Notes under the pieces: model-generated
The model's database searches: none
The model's input: only the letters and a program-made list of their open reading frames with translations
What the model was told of the DNA's origin: nothing
Program-made: the position numbers and the translations under genes
NCBI RefSeq assembly: GCF_000341145.1
Contig: NZ_ANBE01000033.1
Coordinates: 1-64,000 of the forward strand
Length of the DNA: 64,000 bases
Reading direction: 5' to 3'
Source of the DNA: Nocardiopsis xinjiangensis YIM 90004
GTDB lineage: Bacteria > Actinomycetota > Actinomycetes > Streptosporangiales > Streptosporangiaceae
Part shown: piece by piece, positions 26,421 to 40,071 of the stretch
How the letters are laid out: each line of letters opens with the position of its first letter
Numbering within the stretch: the stretch's first letter is position 1

Positions 26421-27695
26421 GTGAAGATCGCCCTGATCGCCGAACACGCCAACCCCTTGCCCGCCCACCGGGGTGAACCTGCGTGCCCGGCGAGCCTGCA
26501 CGCGTGCGCCCTGTCGCGGCAGCTCGCCAAACGCGGCCACCGGGTCACCGTCTACTCCCGCCGCAGCGATCCCGACCAACCCACCGGACGCACCCGCATG
26601 TCGCGCGGTGTCTCGGTCACCTACCTGGACGCCGGGCCGTCCCGTGTTCTGAAGGCCGACGAGGAGGCCCAGCACACCGGAGAGTTCGGCACCGCCCTGG
26701 CCGGGGCCCTGGACGAGGACGGCCCGGACGTCCTGCACGCAGTGGAATGGACCAGCGGCCTGGCCGCCCTCCACGCCCAGGCGCACAGCGACCGGGACCA
26801 GAGCGGGGTCCCCCTCGTGCAGACCTTCCACTCCCTCAACGCGAGCGAGCAGCGCGCGGGCCTGCCCGAACAACCCGAGCGGGTGCGCATGGAGGCGGTT
26901 CTGGCCTCGCGCGCAGACCACGTGCTCGTGGGGTCCACCGACCAACAGGTCGAACTGTCCCGTCTCGGGGTCTCCCGCCACCACATGAGCGTGGTGCCCT
27001 TCGGCGTCGACCCCGACCACTTCAGTGTCGAGGGCAGCTCCGCGACCGAACCGTGGAACAGCCGCCGCGAGGAGCGGACCCGGCTGGTGTCGGTCACCGC
27101 GCTGAGCGAGGGCGGTGGCGCCGGACGGCTCGTACGGGCCATGGTCCACCTGCCCGAGTGCGAGCTGGTGCTGGTCTCGACCGCCGGCGACCGCGACGTC
27201 GCCCTGGACGCCGACGCCCGGCGGCTGGAGCTCATGGCCAAGGAGGCCGGGGTCGACGACCGGGTGCACCTGACCGGACCGATGGAGCGCAAGGAGCTCC
27301 CCCGACTGCTGCGTTCGGCCGACCTCTACGTCTCAGCGGCCTCCTACGACCCCTACGGAGGCGGGGTCCTGGAGGCCATGGCGTGCGGTCTTCCGGTCGT
27401 GGCCACCGCGACCGGTGCGGTGCCCGAGGCGGTGCTGCACCGGACGAGCGGGGTGCTCATGCGGTTCGGTCGCCCGGAGGAGGTCGTGCGCGCGGTGCGC
27501 ACCGTCCTCAACACCCCCACCATGAGCACGGCCTACGGGATCGCCGGGGGCGACCGGGCCCGTTCCCGTTTCCCGTGGACACGGATCGCGATCGAGACGG
27601 AGCTGGCCTACGAGCGGGCCCGCCCCAGGACCTCCGACGGCCGCGGGGACGAGGGCGAGCACGACGACCTGGCACTTTCCGGTTCCACCCCCTGA
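26421..27695 (+). CDS. GT4-family glycosyltransferase
   Basis: A retaining GT-B glycosyltransferase of 424 residues. The N-terminal half begins KIALIAEHANPL with a glycine-poor loop unlike the usual GG motif. The C-terminal half has the nucleotide-sugar site: LVSVTAL at the domain start, a VHLTGPMERKELPRLL segment, and the E-x7-E-like region SYDPYGGGVLEAMACGLPVVAT. It resembles actinobacterial MshA/PimB-like GT4 enzymes, but donor and acceptor cannot be assigned. It starts at GTG 26421 behind AAGGAG. The gene sits alone, between a structured leader and a terminator, next to the signalling island. Confidence 0.88.
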   Translation: MKIALIAEHANPLPAHRGEPACPASLHACALSRQLAKRGHRVTVYSRRSDPDQPTGRTRMSRGVSVTYLDAGPSRVLKADEEAQHTGEFGTALAGALDEDGPDVLHAVEWTSGLAALHAQAHSDRDQSGVPLVQTFHSLNASEQRAGLPEQPERVRMEAVLASRADHVLVGSTDQQVELSRLGVSRHHMSVVPFGVDPDHFSVEGSSATEPWNSRREERTRLVSVTALSEGGGAGRLVRAMVHLPECELVLVSTAGDRDVALDADARRLELMAKEAGVDDRVHLTGPMERKELPRLLRSADLYVSAASYDPYGGGVLEAMACGLPVVATATGAVPEAVLHRTSGVLMRFGRPEEVVRAVRTVLNTPTMSTAYGIAGGDRARSRFPWTRIAIETELAYERARPRTSDGRGDEGEHDDLALSGSTP

Positions 27696-27725
27696 CATGG
27701 ACGGCTCCCTGCCCGACCGGTTCCG

Positions 27726-27751
27726 TCTTCCCGGGCTGCGGCCCGGGAAGA
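27726..27751 (+). terminator. Terminator after glycosyltransferase
   Basis: An 11-bp perfect stem (TCTTCCCGGGC at 27726-27736 with 27741-27751) and a TGCG loop lie 30 bases after the stop codon. Confidence 0.75.
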
Positions 27752-27827
27752 GCGGTCCGTTCCGGGTACATCCCGGACGGGGGCGCCCGAACCCGGGTGC
27801 CCGGAAGCCGGAGACGAAGCCACGACC

Positions 27828-28793
27828 ATGACCTTCATGCACCAGGGCCTGATCTTCGCCCACGAACACCGGTTCCGAGCGGTGGCAGGCGGCCGGTTGC
27901 GGGCCGCCGTCGCCTCGGAGCGGCCTGCCGTCCTCGCGGTCGCGCCGCACCGTTCGGCCCGCCTTCTCGCCACCCTGCCGCCCCAGGTGGCACGCGAGGT
28001 CCGTGTCATCGACCGGGACACCTTCTACGACGCTCCGGGGCGGATGCTCGCCGCGCTGCACCGCATCGTGCTCGCACACGCACCCGAACGCGTCACCGTC
28101 GTGGCCGAGCCCCCGACCGCACGCGGCCCCGAGCCGGCCCCCCGGGAATGGCGGCGCCTGGAGGCGGTCCTGGCCACGGCGTTGGGCGGTTCCGCCCTGG
28201 ACCTGTTGTGTGTGCACGACACCTGCGCCCTGACCGCGGCAGCGCGTACGACCGTGCACACCACCCACCCGGTCCTGGTCGGTGCGGGCGGCCCGCGTGC
28301 CAACCACGCCTATCTGGGGCCGGACGCGCACGGTGCACGTTCCCGGACGCCGGCGCCCCTCCCCCTCACCGGGCCGGTGCACCGTGTGGAGATCGGACAG
28401 TCACTGCCGCGCCTGCGCCGTGAACTGACCACCCTGGGTTCATCGCTGGATCTGGAACCGCTGCAGGTCGACGGGTTGGTCGTGGCAGCCAACGAGCTGG
28501 CCGCCAACGTGCTCGAGCACGGGGCCGGCAAGGGCAGCGTCTCGTTGTGGCGCTCCCACGACCGGTGGGTGTGCGAGGTCTTCGACGAGGCCGGACTGCT
28601 CACCGATCCGCTGGCCGGCTACCGTCCCGCCGACGGGGTGCGGTCCCGCGGATACGGGCTGTGGATCACCCGCCAGACCTGCGATTTCCTGGAGATCTGC
28701 GGGGACAGGGGCGGCACCCTGGTCCGGTTGCACTTCCTCGACCGTTCCGCGGAGCCGGAGCCCTCCGCCCGGGAGAGCCGGCTCAGCCGCTGA
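27828..28793 (+). CDS. MEDS-HATPase anti-sigma regulatory protein
   Basis: A 321-residue sensor kinase-like protein. The N-terminal 180 residues look like a MEDS (methanogen/methylotroph, DcmR sensory) domain, beginning HQGLIFAHEHRF with a later VLCVHDT-like strand. The C-terminal 130 residues are a RsbW-type HATPase with the N-box VVAANELAANVLEHG, a G1 box VFDEAGLLTDPL and GYGLWITRQTCDF. This architecture is typical of actinobacterial switch proteins that phosphorylate STAS antagonists or bind sigma factors. The adjacent convergent STAS gene (ends overlap by 11 bases) is the obvious partner. ATG at 27828 is the start; a second ATG lies three codons later. Confidence 0.85.
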   Translation: MTFMHQGLIFAHEHRFRAVAGGRLRAAVASERPAVLAVAPHRSARLLATLPPQVAREVRVIDRDTFYDAPGRMLAALHRIVLAHAPERVTVVAEPPTARGPEPAPREWRRLEAVLATALGGSALDLLCVHDTCALTAAARTTVHTTHPVLVGAGGPRANHAYLGPDAHGARSRTPAPLPLTGPVHRVEIGQSLPRLRRELTTLGSSLDLEPLQVDGLVVAANELAANVLEHGAGKGSVSLWRSHDRWVCEVFDEAGLLTDPLAGYRPADGVRSRGYGLWITRQTCDFLEICGDRGGTLVRLHFLDRSAEPEPSARESRLSR

Positions 28794-29127
28794 GCGCCCC
28801 CACGGCTTCGTCCACGGTCGCTTCGACGGGGATGATCTGGTCGATGCCCGAGATCACGAAGAGCCGGTTGACCTGCTGCTGGGGGTCGGCCGTGCGCAGG
28901 CCCACACCGAGGTCGCGCGCCTGGCGGTAAGCGGCCACGAGCACACCGATGCAACGGGAGTCGCAGAAACTCACCTTCGCGAGGTCGACGACGATCCCCC
29001 GCGCGGGCCGCTCACCCAACAGGCCGTCGATGACGTCGGCGAGCTCCGGTGAGGCGATCGCGTCCATCTCCCCGACGGGAACGACCACGGCGATGTCGCC
29101 CTCGCGGCGGATCGATATGTTTGACAT
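28783..29127 (-). CDS. STAS-domain protein with altered phosphorylation loop
   Basis: A 114-residue STAS protein of the RsbV/SpoIIAA type. The fold is clear (VVVPVGEMDAIASPELADVI, then VVDLAKVSFCDSRCIGVLVAA). The usual D-S-[ST]-G-L loop reads D-S-R-C-I, so one of the two hydroxyl residues and the glycine are replaced. Phosphorylation by a kinase may still happen on the remaining Ser, or the protein may be a constitutive or sensing variant. The start is ATG 29127 behind AAGGAG. It is convergent with the MEDS-HATPase gene and 94 bases from the GAF-ANTAR gene upstream on the same strand. Confidence 0.88.
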   Translation of the reverse strand: MSNISIRREGDIAVVVPVGEMDAIASPELADVIDGLLGERPARGIVVDLAKVSFCDSRCIGVLVAAYRQARDLGVGLRTADPQQQVNRLFVISGIDQIIPVEATVDEAVGALSG

Positions 29128-29221
29128 CACACTCGGTTCTCCTTGTCGAGAGACGGCCCCCGCACCATCATTGCCTCCTCCGGTCACGCTGCGGACTCGG
29201 TAGGCATCCACCGAACGGGCC

Positions 29222-29959
29222 CTAACGCCGTCGGGCGGCCGAGTTCTCGGCGACCAGGTCCCGGGCCACCTCCACGACCTTCTTGCGGTTGCGCTGCGCG
29301 ACCTCGCGCAGGGACACGAAGGCCTGGTCGGGACTGCACCCCCGGGCGTGCATGATGATGCCTTTGGCCTGATCGATAACGGTCCGGGCCGACATCGCAC
29401 GGCGCATGTGCGCGGTCTCGCGCGCGGCGTCGGTCTGCCGGTCCACGGCGTGCAGAGCGGCCGCCGCGTGTTCGGCGAGCAGGGCCGCCAAAGGGTTCAG
29501 GGTCTGTTCATCGAAGGTTTCGGCCCGGCCCGAGTGCATGCCGAAGGTCAGTACACGTTCTCCCCCCGGCAGCGGGCTGGACTGTGTCAGGGAGGAGCGG
29601 TCACCGCACTGGATCGCCGTGCTCGTGTACCGGGGCCAGCGGTGCCGCTCGCGCAGGAGGTCGCGCACCTGCACGGGACGGACCCGGCGCACCGCCTCGA
29701 CCGCGGGCCCCTGGCCGCTGGTGTACTGCTGTTCCAGGGCGGTGGACAGGTCCGCGTGTGAGGCCCCGTAATCGGCGACCACATGCCGCACCGACCCGTC
29801 CGGCCCCATGACCTCGCGCCAGACCACCACCAGTGCCGCCGAACATCCCGGCACGTTCGCGGCCGTGCTGCGGCTGATCTGGTCCAGAGCGCGTTCGACC
29901 GTCGTACTCTCGGAGTGCCCCAGTTCCCTGAACTCCCGGGCCAGGCGCTCGAACCACAT
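29222..29959 (-). CDS. GAF-ANTAR domain RNA-binding regulator
   Basis: A 245-residue protein with an N-terminal GAF sensor (about residues 15-165, with SSLTQSSPLPGGERVLTFGM) and a C-terminal ANTAR domain. The ANTAR coiled helices show ARTVIDQAKGIIMHARGCSPDQAF and end with the conserved Ala and aromatic positions. ANTAR proteins bind tandem RNA hairpins and prevent termination. The ATG at 29959 is preceded by AGGAGGGG. Its RNA target is not adjacent in any obvious way; the hairpin-rich leader at 26049 is one candidate within 3 kb, purely by proximity. Confidence 0.9.
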   Translation of the reverse strand: MWFERLAREFRELGHSESTTVERALDQISRSTAANVPGCSAALVVVWREVMGPDGSVRHVVADYGASHADLSTALEQQYTSGQGPAVEAVRRVRPVQVRDLLRERHRWPRYTSTAIQCGDRSSLTQSSPLPGGERVLTFGMHSGRAETFDEQTLNPLAALLAEHAAAALHAVDRQTDAARETAHMRRAMSARTVIDQAKGIIMHARGCSPDQAFVSLREVAQRNRKKVVEVARDLVAENSAARRR

Positions 29960-30156
29960 CCGGCCCCTCCTGAAAACGGTCATCGGTCGTGGGACGGGCC
30001 ACGGTGTCACCGGGTTCCGGCCACGCATCAACCGTAACCTCGGGCGTCCACCCGCCCACACATCCATTAACGTCGGAGGGCGTACCAACGTGCCGGTGTC
30101 CGTCTCAGCGGGTGCTGGTGCTCCGCCGCCCCCTACGAGTACCGGGAGACCTGAGC

Positions 30157-31299
30157 GTGTCGGAGAACCTGGCCGGGCTGCAACGCGAGATCACGGCCCT
30201 GGGTGAGCGGGTACGGGCCCTGCGCTCCGCACACACGATGTATCCCGACGACGCACGGAGCACCGCAGAGGCATCACTTGCCGAACTGGAGTACGCCGAA
30301 CGCCTGCTCAAGGACGCCGGGTCCGAGCTCGCAGGTGCCCTGTCGAACCGTTCCGGACAGCGCCGCGAGGGCGGCAGCGACGAGCGTGCCCTGCTGCGGG
30401 CGGTCTTCTCCGAACTGCCCGTGCCCGTCATCCTGCTCGACCAGGACGGGTACATCCGGCGCATCAACAACGCCGGGGCGGACCAGCTCGGCGGCGCCCC
30501 CGGCTACCTGGCGGGCAAACCCTTCGCCCACTTCGTGGACCTGCGCAACCGTGCCGCCCTGCGGTCCTGGTTGGCGTCGGTACTGCGCGGGGACGGACCC
30601 GCCTCACTGGACACCCGGACCGCCCAGCGCGGGTGGGCCGAGGACGTGCATCTGACCCTGACCCGGTTGGAGCTGCCCACCGAACCGCACCCGCTGGTGC
30701 TGGTGGCGCTCTCCCCGCCGATGCACGGGAGCGAGGACGAGGGACCCGCTCCCCTGGAGCCCGAGGTCGAGGACCAGGTCGTGGTGCTGGCCGCGCGCCG
30801 CTTGGACGTGCTCACCCGGATGACGCGCCTGCTGCTGCGCCGTCCCGGCCTGGCCCTGGACGAGATCGCCGACCTGCTCGCCGACTCCTATGCCGACTGG
30901 GTCGTCCTCGACGTGCTCGACCGGCCCGAACCCGCTCGCGCCCGCCGTGCCGCGGTGGCCGGTCCCGCCGACGCGCCGGACGATCTGCGCTCGAGTGTGG
31001 AGCAAGCAGTGACCGAGGAGACCGACGTACCCGGCCGGGTGTTGGCCGAGGGCGAGTCGCTCCTCCATCCCCTCATCGAGGACGAGGAGGTCCTGGGCCA
31101 CGACGGCGCCGGCGCTCCCCTGCTGGGCCTGATCGGCGCCGGATCGCTGCTGTCGGTGCCCCTGCGCGGGAGCCGGGGCGTGCGCGGCACGCTCACGTTG
31201 ATCCGGCGCAGCAACCGGAGCAGCTTCCGCCTGGCCGACCTCGGGCTCATCGAGGAGATCGGCGAGCACATCGGCCTGGCGTTGCCGCCGCGCGCGTAG
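30157..31299 (+). CDS. PAS-GAF sensory protein
   Basis: A 380-residue soluble protein without a recognisable output domain. Residues 1-75 are a helical, probably coiled-coil segment (LAGLQREITALGERVRAL). A PAS domain occupies about 85-195 (FSELPVPVILLDQDGYIRRINNAG), and a GAF domain about 220-378 (DEIADLLADSYADWVVLDVLD to SSFRLADLGLIEEIGEHIGLAL). The GTG at 30157 has GGGAG about ten bases upstream. It is divergent from the GAF-ANTAR gene and convergent with osaB. SpoIIE-type phosphatases often carry this PAS-GAF front end, so this may be a phosphatase-less relative acting by protein contact. Confidence 0.85.
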   Translation: MSENLAGLQREITALGERVRALRSAHTMYPDDARSTAEASLAELEYAERLLKDAGSELAGALSNRSGQRREGGSDERALLRAVFSELPVPVILLDQDGYIRRINNAGADQLGGAPGYLAGKPFAHFVDLRNRAALRSWLASVLRGDGPASLDTRTAQRGWAEDVHLTLTRLELPTEPHPLVLVALSPPMHGSEDEGPAPLEPEVEDQVVVLAARRLDVLTRMTRLLLRRPGLALDEIADLLADSYADWVVLDVLDRPEPARARRAAVAGPADAPDDLRSSVEQAVTEETDVPGRVLAEGESLLHPLIEDEEVLGHDGAGAPLLGLIGAGSLLSVPLRGSRGVRGTLTLIRRSNRSSFRLADLGLIEEIGEHIGLALPPRA

Positions 31300-31365
31300 G
31301 GCCCGGCCGGAACTCAGCCCGGGCCAGGCCGGAGTTGGGCGGAGCCGGCCGGAGCAGACACACCT

Positions 31366-32004
31366 CTACTCGGGCCCGTGCAGGGTCTCCACGAGGGTGC
31401 CCAGACGGGTGATGGAACGGTCGAGGCGGTGGATCTCCTCCACCAGGGCCCGGTCCTTGTCCCCGTAGGTGTCCTGGACACGTTCGCGGACGGCCGCCAG
31501 ATCGGCCTGCACCTGTCCGGTGCGCTGCGCGAGCTGTTCGGCCAGGACCTTGCCGGGCTCTCCGGTCTCCTGGCCGAGGTCGCGCTGCAGGGTGCGGGCC
31601 TGCTCGCGCATCTGTGCCTGGAGCTGGTGCAGTTCCACGAACACTTCGACCTTGGAGCGCAGCACCCACGGGTCGAACGGTTTGAGGAGGAAGTCGACCG
31701 CTCGGGACGCGTAGCCCCGGAAAACCTGGTGCCGGTCGATCTCCTGAGCGGTCAGGAAGATGATCGGCACGTCCTTGGTCTTCTCGCGCTGCTTGATGTG
31801 CGAGGCGGTCTCGAATCCGTCCATGCCGGGCATGATGACGTCCAGCAGGATGACCGCGAAGTCGGTGCCCAGAAGGTGCTTGAGCGCTTCCTCACCGGAA
31901 TTGGCCCTGACCAGGTTCTGGTCGAGGGAGGTGAGGGCCGCCTCCAGCGCGATCAGGTTCTCGTCGCGGTCGTCGACGAGGAGGATGTTGGCCTTCTGGG
32001 TCAC
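31366..32004 (-). CDS. osaB: OsaB-like response regulator with coiled-coil tail
   Basis: A 212-residue response regulator with a receiver at residues 1-125 (ILLVDDRDENLIALE, phosphoacceptor in VILLDVIMPGMDGFE near residue 55, Lys in LLKPFDP). The tail is not DNA-binding; it is a long Gln/Glu/Arg-rich coiled coil. That combination matches OsaB of Streptomyces coelicolor, needed for growth and sporulation under osmotic stress (from memory). It starts with GTG at 32004 and lies 49 bases downstream of the hybrid kinase, so the two are probably one transcript. The gene symbol is given by homology and context. Confidence 0.85.
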   Translation of the reverse strand: MTQKANILLVDDRDENLIALEAALTSLDQNLVRANSGEEALKHLLGTDFAVILLDVIMPGMDGFETASHIKQREKTKDVPIIFLTAQEIDRHQVFRGYASRAVDFLLKPFDPWVLRSKVEVFVELHQLQAQMREQARTLQRDLGQETGEPGKVLAEQLAQRTGQVQADLAAVRERVQDTYGDKDRALVEEIHRLDRSITRLGTLVETLHGPE

Positions 32005-32053
32005 TGCTCGTTACTCCAGGTCTTCGTTCGGGTCTCTGCCGCTGCGGCCGGTC

Positions 32054-36472
<4,419 letters not shown>

Positions 36473-36815
36473 CAGACCCCTCCTCAACCTGCCTGTCACC
36501 CGTCCCCGTCCGGCCCCGGACAGAAGGCCCCACACCCGCCCCGAGGCAGGGCAAGGCCCGGCCCGCGGCGAGGTGGAAGACACGAACGTGCCCTCGCGCA
36601 GCCCGGTGGCACCACGTCACGCTACCGGCGCGAAGTACCACCCGAAAGAAACGGATGTGTCGACTTACACTAACCGGCCACGCCGAGCGTCACAGGCCAG
36701 TTGTGCAGACTCGTCCGCACGCAGGACCAGGGGACGGCCACCACGCTGGGGTCACATCCGCGTATCGTGGCAGTGATACCCCCTCCATGGCCCGGCTACG
36801 AAGGACACTGACGGC
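36473..36815. promoter_or_regulatory. Divergent osaA / osaC promoter region
   Basis: About 343 bases between two divergent signalling genes. An AT-richer part (about 36645-36675) is the likely core. The leftward strand has GGGTAT at 36777-36782 but no matching -35 at the right distance, so I do not assign a stress promoter. The osaC ribosome site is AAGGA at 36801-36805. Confidence 0.5.
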
Positions 36816-39005
36816 TTGCCACCACACGACGCGTTGAAGGTTGCTCGACGAGAGTTCCCCGCTGCTTCGGAGACCGCTGCGGCCGCCCGTGAGTTCGTTC
36901 ACGACACCCTGTTGAGCTGGGGTGTCCCCGACCCGTTCGACGACGTGATCCTGTTGGTCAGCGAACTCGTCACCAACGCGGTCATCCACGCGCGCTCGAG
37001 CCTGGAAGTGACCGTGCGCCGCGGGGAGGGCTCCACCGAGATCATGGTGACCGATTCCGCACCCGAGCGCCCCGTTCCCCAGGCCGGGCCGCTGTCCGTG
37101 GACGCCTCTCCCTCCGACGGAGAGGAGCGGGTCGGGGGCCTGGGTCTGGCCCTGGCCTCCGCGATCGCCTCCAGCTGGGGTGTCAGTTACGGCCGCAGCG
37201 ACAAGGCCGTGTGGTTCCGTATCGAGGACCAACCCAGCGAACAGCCGTCCCTGCAGTCCCCGCAGGTACGCAAGGGCGGTTCGCGCCCCGCCCGTCCCAG
37301 TGCGTGGTCGGCGCTGGACTCCGCACTCGGGTCGCGCCTGAGCCTGCCCCAGCTGTTGGAGCGCACCGTCGAGCACTCCACCAGTGCTCTGGGCGGGGAT
37401 GCCGCCTACATAGCGTTGGCCACCTCCGACGAGACGATGTGGGAAGTGCGCTCGGCCGTCGGCCTCACCCCGGACGGCGCCCCGTGGAAGCCGATCCGGA
37501 TCCGGACCGAGGAGGCCTTCCCCTCGGCCGCCCCCGAGCCGGGCCCCGCCATCAACGACGACCTCATGATCGCCCGCGCCAACCGGGGCGCCCTGGCCCG
37601 TGCGGGCATGCGTTCGCTGGTGACCGCGCCGCTCATCGTGGACGGCCGTGTCACCGGGCTGCTCGGGGTCGCCTCCACCCGCACCCGCCACTTCGGCAAC
37701 GTCGCCGCCAAACGCCTGCAAGAGGGCGCCGACCTCATTGCGCTGCCGGTGGAACGCTCCCGTCTGGCCGAGGTGGAGCTGGCCCGGCGCGCCTCCCTGA
37801 GTTTCCTCGCCGAGGCCAGCGACCTTCTCGCCGGCACACTCGACGAACGGATGACCGGGGCGCTGGCCGCCCAGCTCATCACCTCCCGGCTCGGCCGCTG
37901 GTGCGCGATCCACACCACCAACGACCTGGGGCTCTCCCAGCTGACACACGTGGTGCACAGCGACGAGAACCTCAACGACGCGCTCCGGTCGCTGCTGACC
38001 ACACTGCCCCCGCGTGAACAGCGCGTGCCGCAGGCACTGTGGAACCCCGCCGAGCTGGCCGCCGAGGGCCTGGACGAGCAGTCCGTGCGCGACCTCGCCC
38101 GCAGCCCCGCGATCAGCGTCCCCCTGGTGGCGCACGGACGCCCCCTGGGACGGATGACCATCGGCAAGGACGACAGCGACGAGTTCACCCGCGAGGACAT
38201 CGACGTCACCGACGACCTCAGCCGCCGGGTTGCCTCCGCGATGGAGAACGCACGCCTGCACGAACGCCAGGCCGCGATGAGCGAGGCACTGCAGCGCAGC
38301 CTGCTCCCGGCCAAGGAGAAGGAGCCGGTGATCCCCGGCGTCGATCATGCCGTGTACTACCGGCCCGCCGACGAGAAGAACGTGGTCGGGGGCGACTTCT
38401 ACGACGTGTTCAAGGCCGAGGAGGGCCGGTGGTGCTTCGCCATCGGCGACGTGTGCGGGACCGGCCCGGAGGCGGCCGCCATCACCGGCCTGGCCCGTCA
38501 CACGCTCCGCGCCCTGGCCAAGGAGGGCCTGGCACCGGCCGACATCATGAGCCGGCTGAACCTGGCCATCCTGGAGGAGAGCATCTCCACCAGGTTCCTG
38601 ACGATGCTCTACGGCGAGATGACGCCCAACTACGACGACGAGGGCGGCATGCGGGTCCGTATGGTCTCGGCCGGCCACCCGTTGCCGTTGCGGTTGAACC
38701 AGAAGGGCGAGGCGTCCACGTTCGGCGGTTCGCAGCCGCTGCTGGGCGCCTTCGACGACGTCGGGTTCGCCACCGAGACGTACATGGTGCGGCCGGGCGA
38801 GCTCGTGCTCGCGGTCACCGACGGGGTCACCGAGCGGCGCAACAACAACGACATGCTCGGTGAGGAAGGCCTGCTGGAGATCTTCGGCCACGCCCAGGGG
38901 CTGAGCGCCCAGGCGGTCATCAGCCGCATCGACCGGGAGCTGGAGGAGTACGCGCCCGGCGGGAGCAAGGACGACACCGCGATGCTGGTGCTGCGGTTCC
39001 TCTAG
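36816..39005 (+). CDS. osaC: OsaC-like RsbW kinase-GAF-GAF-SpoIIE phosphatase
   Basis: A 729-residue protein that combines both halves of a partner switch. Residues about 10-140 form an RsbW-like HATPase (LLVSELVTNAVIHA, then GGLGLALASAIASSWG). Two GAF domains follow (about 165-320 and 335-480). The C-terminal 240 residues are a SpoIIE/PP2C phosphatase with GGDFYDVF, AIGDVCGTGPEAAA and GSKDDTAMLVLRFL. S. coelicolor OsaC has this composition and helps switch off SigB after osmotic stress (from memory). The start is a TTG at 36816 with AAGGA ten bases upstream; no better in-frame start is visible. It is divergent from osaA-osaB, consistent with one osmotic signalling locus. Confidence 0.88.
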   Translation: MPPHDALKVARREFPAASETAAAAREFVHDTLLSWGVPDPFDDVILLVSELVTNAVIHARSSLEVTVRRGEGSTEIMVTDSAPERPVPQAGPLSVDASPSDGEERVGGLGLALASAIASSWGVSYGRSDKAVWFRIEDQPSEQPSLQSPQVRKGGSRPARPSAWSALDSALGSRLSLPQLLERTVEHSTSALGGDAAYIALATSDETMWEVRSAVGLTPDGAPWKPIRIRTEEAFPSAAPEPGPAINDDLMIARANRGALARAGMRSLVTAPLIVDGRVTGLLGVASTRTRHFGNVAAKRLQEGADLIALPVERSRLAEVELARRASLSFLAEASDLLAGTLDERMTGALAAQLITSRLGRWCAIHTTNDLGLSQLTHVVHSDENLNDALRSLLTTLPPREQRVPQALWNPAELAAEGLDEQSVRDLARSPAISVPLVAHGRPLGRMTIGKDDSDEFTREDIDVTDDLSRRVASAMENARLHERQAAMSEALQRSLLPAKEKEPVIPGVDHAVYYRPADEKNVVGGDFYDVFKAEEGRWCFAIGDVCGTGPEAAAITGLARHTLRALAKEGLAPADIMSRLNLAILEESISTRFLTMLYGEMTPNYDDEGGMRVRMVSAGHPLPLRLNQKGEASTFGGSQPLLGAFDDVGFATETYMVRPGELVLAVTDGVTERRNNNDMLGEEGLLEIFGHAQGLSAQAVISRIDRELEEYAPGGSKDDTAMLVLRFL

Positions 39006-39132
39006 ACGCGGTGTTCGTCCTCGCGTCGGGCGTGGCCCGGCCGGGGCTCCCCGCAATCCGCTTCGGCACCGGCCCCGCCTGCGTCCCGCGGGGAGGGTGG
39101 TGGGGTTTCACGGCGCCTCGGGGTACCTCGGT

Positions 39133-40071
39133 TCAGGATGTGCGGACCCGGCGTCGTTCCACGCGGCGCACCACGGGTTCTGCGCCCATCGAGACCACCA
39201 GGACGACCGCGCCCACCAGGCCCAACGCCGTCATCTGCTCGCCCAGCAGCGCCGCCGACAGCAGGGCCGCGGTCAGCGGTTCGGCGATGGTTCCCACGGC
39301 CACGCCGGTGTCGGACGCGGTCCGCAGACCCGTGAAATAGGCCAGATAGGCGAGCACCGTCGGGACGAGTCCGAGGAAGAGCAGGAGACCGAGCGCCGGC
39401 GCTTCCGCCGGCGCGGACATACCGAACACCAACGCACCCGGCAGGAGCAGCAGGCCGCCCAGGAGCATGCCCAGGCCCGCGTTGCTGAGAGCATCCAGCC
39501 CCTCGACCGGACGGCGGTTGACCAGGCCCATCACGGAGAAGGTCAGGCCCGCGCCGAGCGCACACGCCAGGCCGGCCGCCAGCTGGGCGGGCGGGGCGCC
39601 GGTGCTCGGGAACCCGGCGAGCAGAGCCAGGCCCGCCACCGCCAGCACCACCGGAACCGTGAGTACGACCGTGGGCCTGCGGCGGGCCAGCAAGCAGACC
39701 CCGACCGTGACGAACACCGGGACACTCCCGATCTTGACCAGGGTCGCGAGTCCGACCGGGATCAGGGCCAGGGAAGCGAAGTAGAGCAGTTGGAAGCCGG
39801 CGTGCAGCACGCCGTTGAGGACCAGGCGCCCCACGAGCGGGCGTGACCAGGCCAGCCGGTGGAGCCGTCCCGTGAGCAGGAGGACGAGGGTGATGACCAC
39901 ACCGGCGATGAGCAGACGGTAGACGGCCGCGGACATGCTCGAGAGCCCGTGATCGGTCTGCAGAACGGCCGCCGCGGGCCCGCCGGTCCCCCACAGGACG
40001 CCCGCGAGCACGAGCAGCGCGAACCCGCGCTGGGCCGTGCCGCCCCCGGAGGAGGAAGGGGAGGATGCCAC
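39133..40071 (-). CDS. EamA/DMT-family transporter
   Basis: A 312-residue membrane protein with ten hydrophobic helices in two EamA repeats, beginning FALLVLAGVLWGTGGPAAAVLQ and, in the second half, ACALGAGLTFSVMGLVNRRP with AEPLTAALLSAALLGEQM. Such proteins export amino acids, metabolites or drugs; nothing in the sequence fixes the substrate. The start is a GTG at 40071 with GGAAGAAGG upstream. A basic C-terminal tail (RRVERRRVRTS) faces the cytosol. It is convergent with osaC. Confidence 0.9.
   Translation of the reverse strand: MASSPSSSGGGTAQRGFALLVLAGVLWGTGGPAAAVLQTDHGLSSMSAAVYRLLIAGVVITLVLLLTGRLHRLAWSRPLVGRLVLNGVLHAGFQLLYFASLALIPVGLATLVKIGSVPVFVTVGVCLLARRRPTVVLTVPVVLAVAGLALLAGFPSTGAPPAQLAAGLACALGAGLTFSVMGLVNRRPVEGLDALSNAGLGMLLGGLLLLPGALVFGMSAPAEAPALGLLLFLGLVPTVLAYLAYFTGLRTASDTGVAVGTIAEPLTAALLSAALLGEQMTALGLVGAVVLVVSMGAEPVVRRVERRRVRTS

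Noticed and set aside
36777-36782. GGGTAT as a stress-sigma -10 box for osaA
   Set aside because: No GTTT- or GNNT-type -35 box lies 14-16 bases upstream on that strand.
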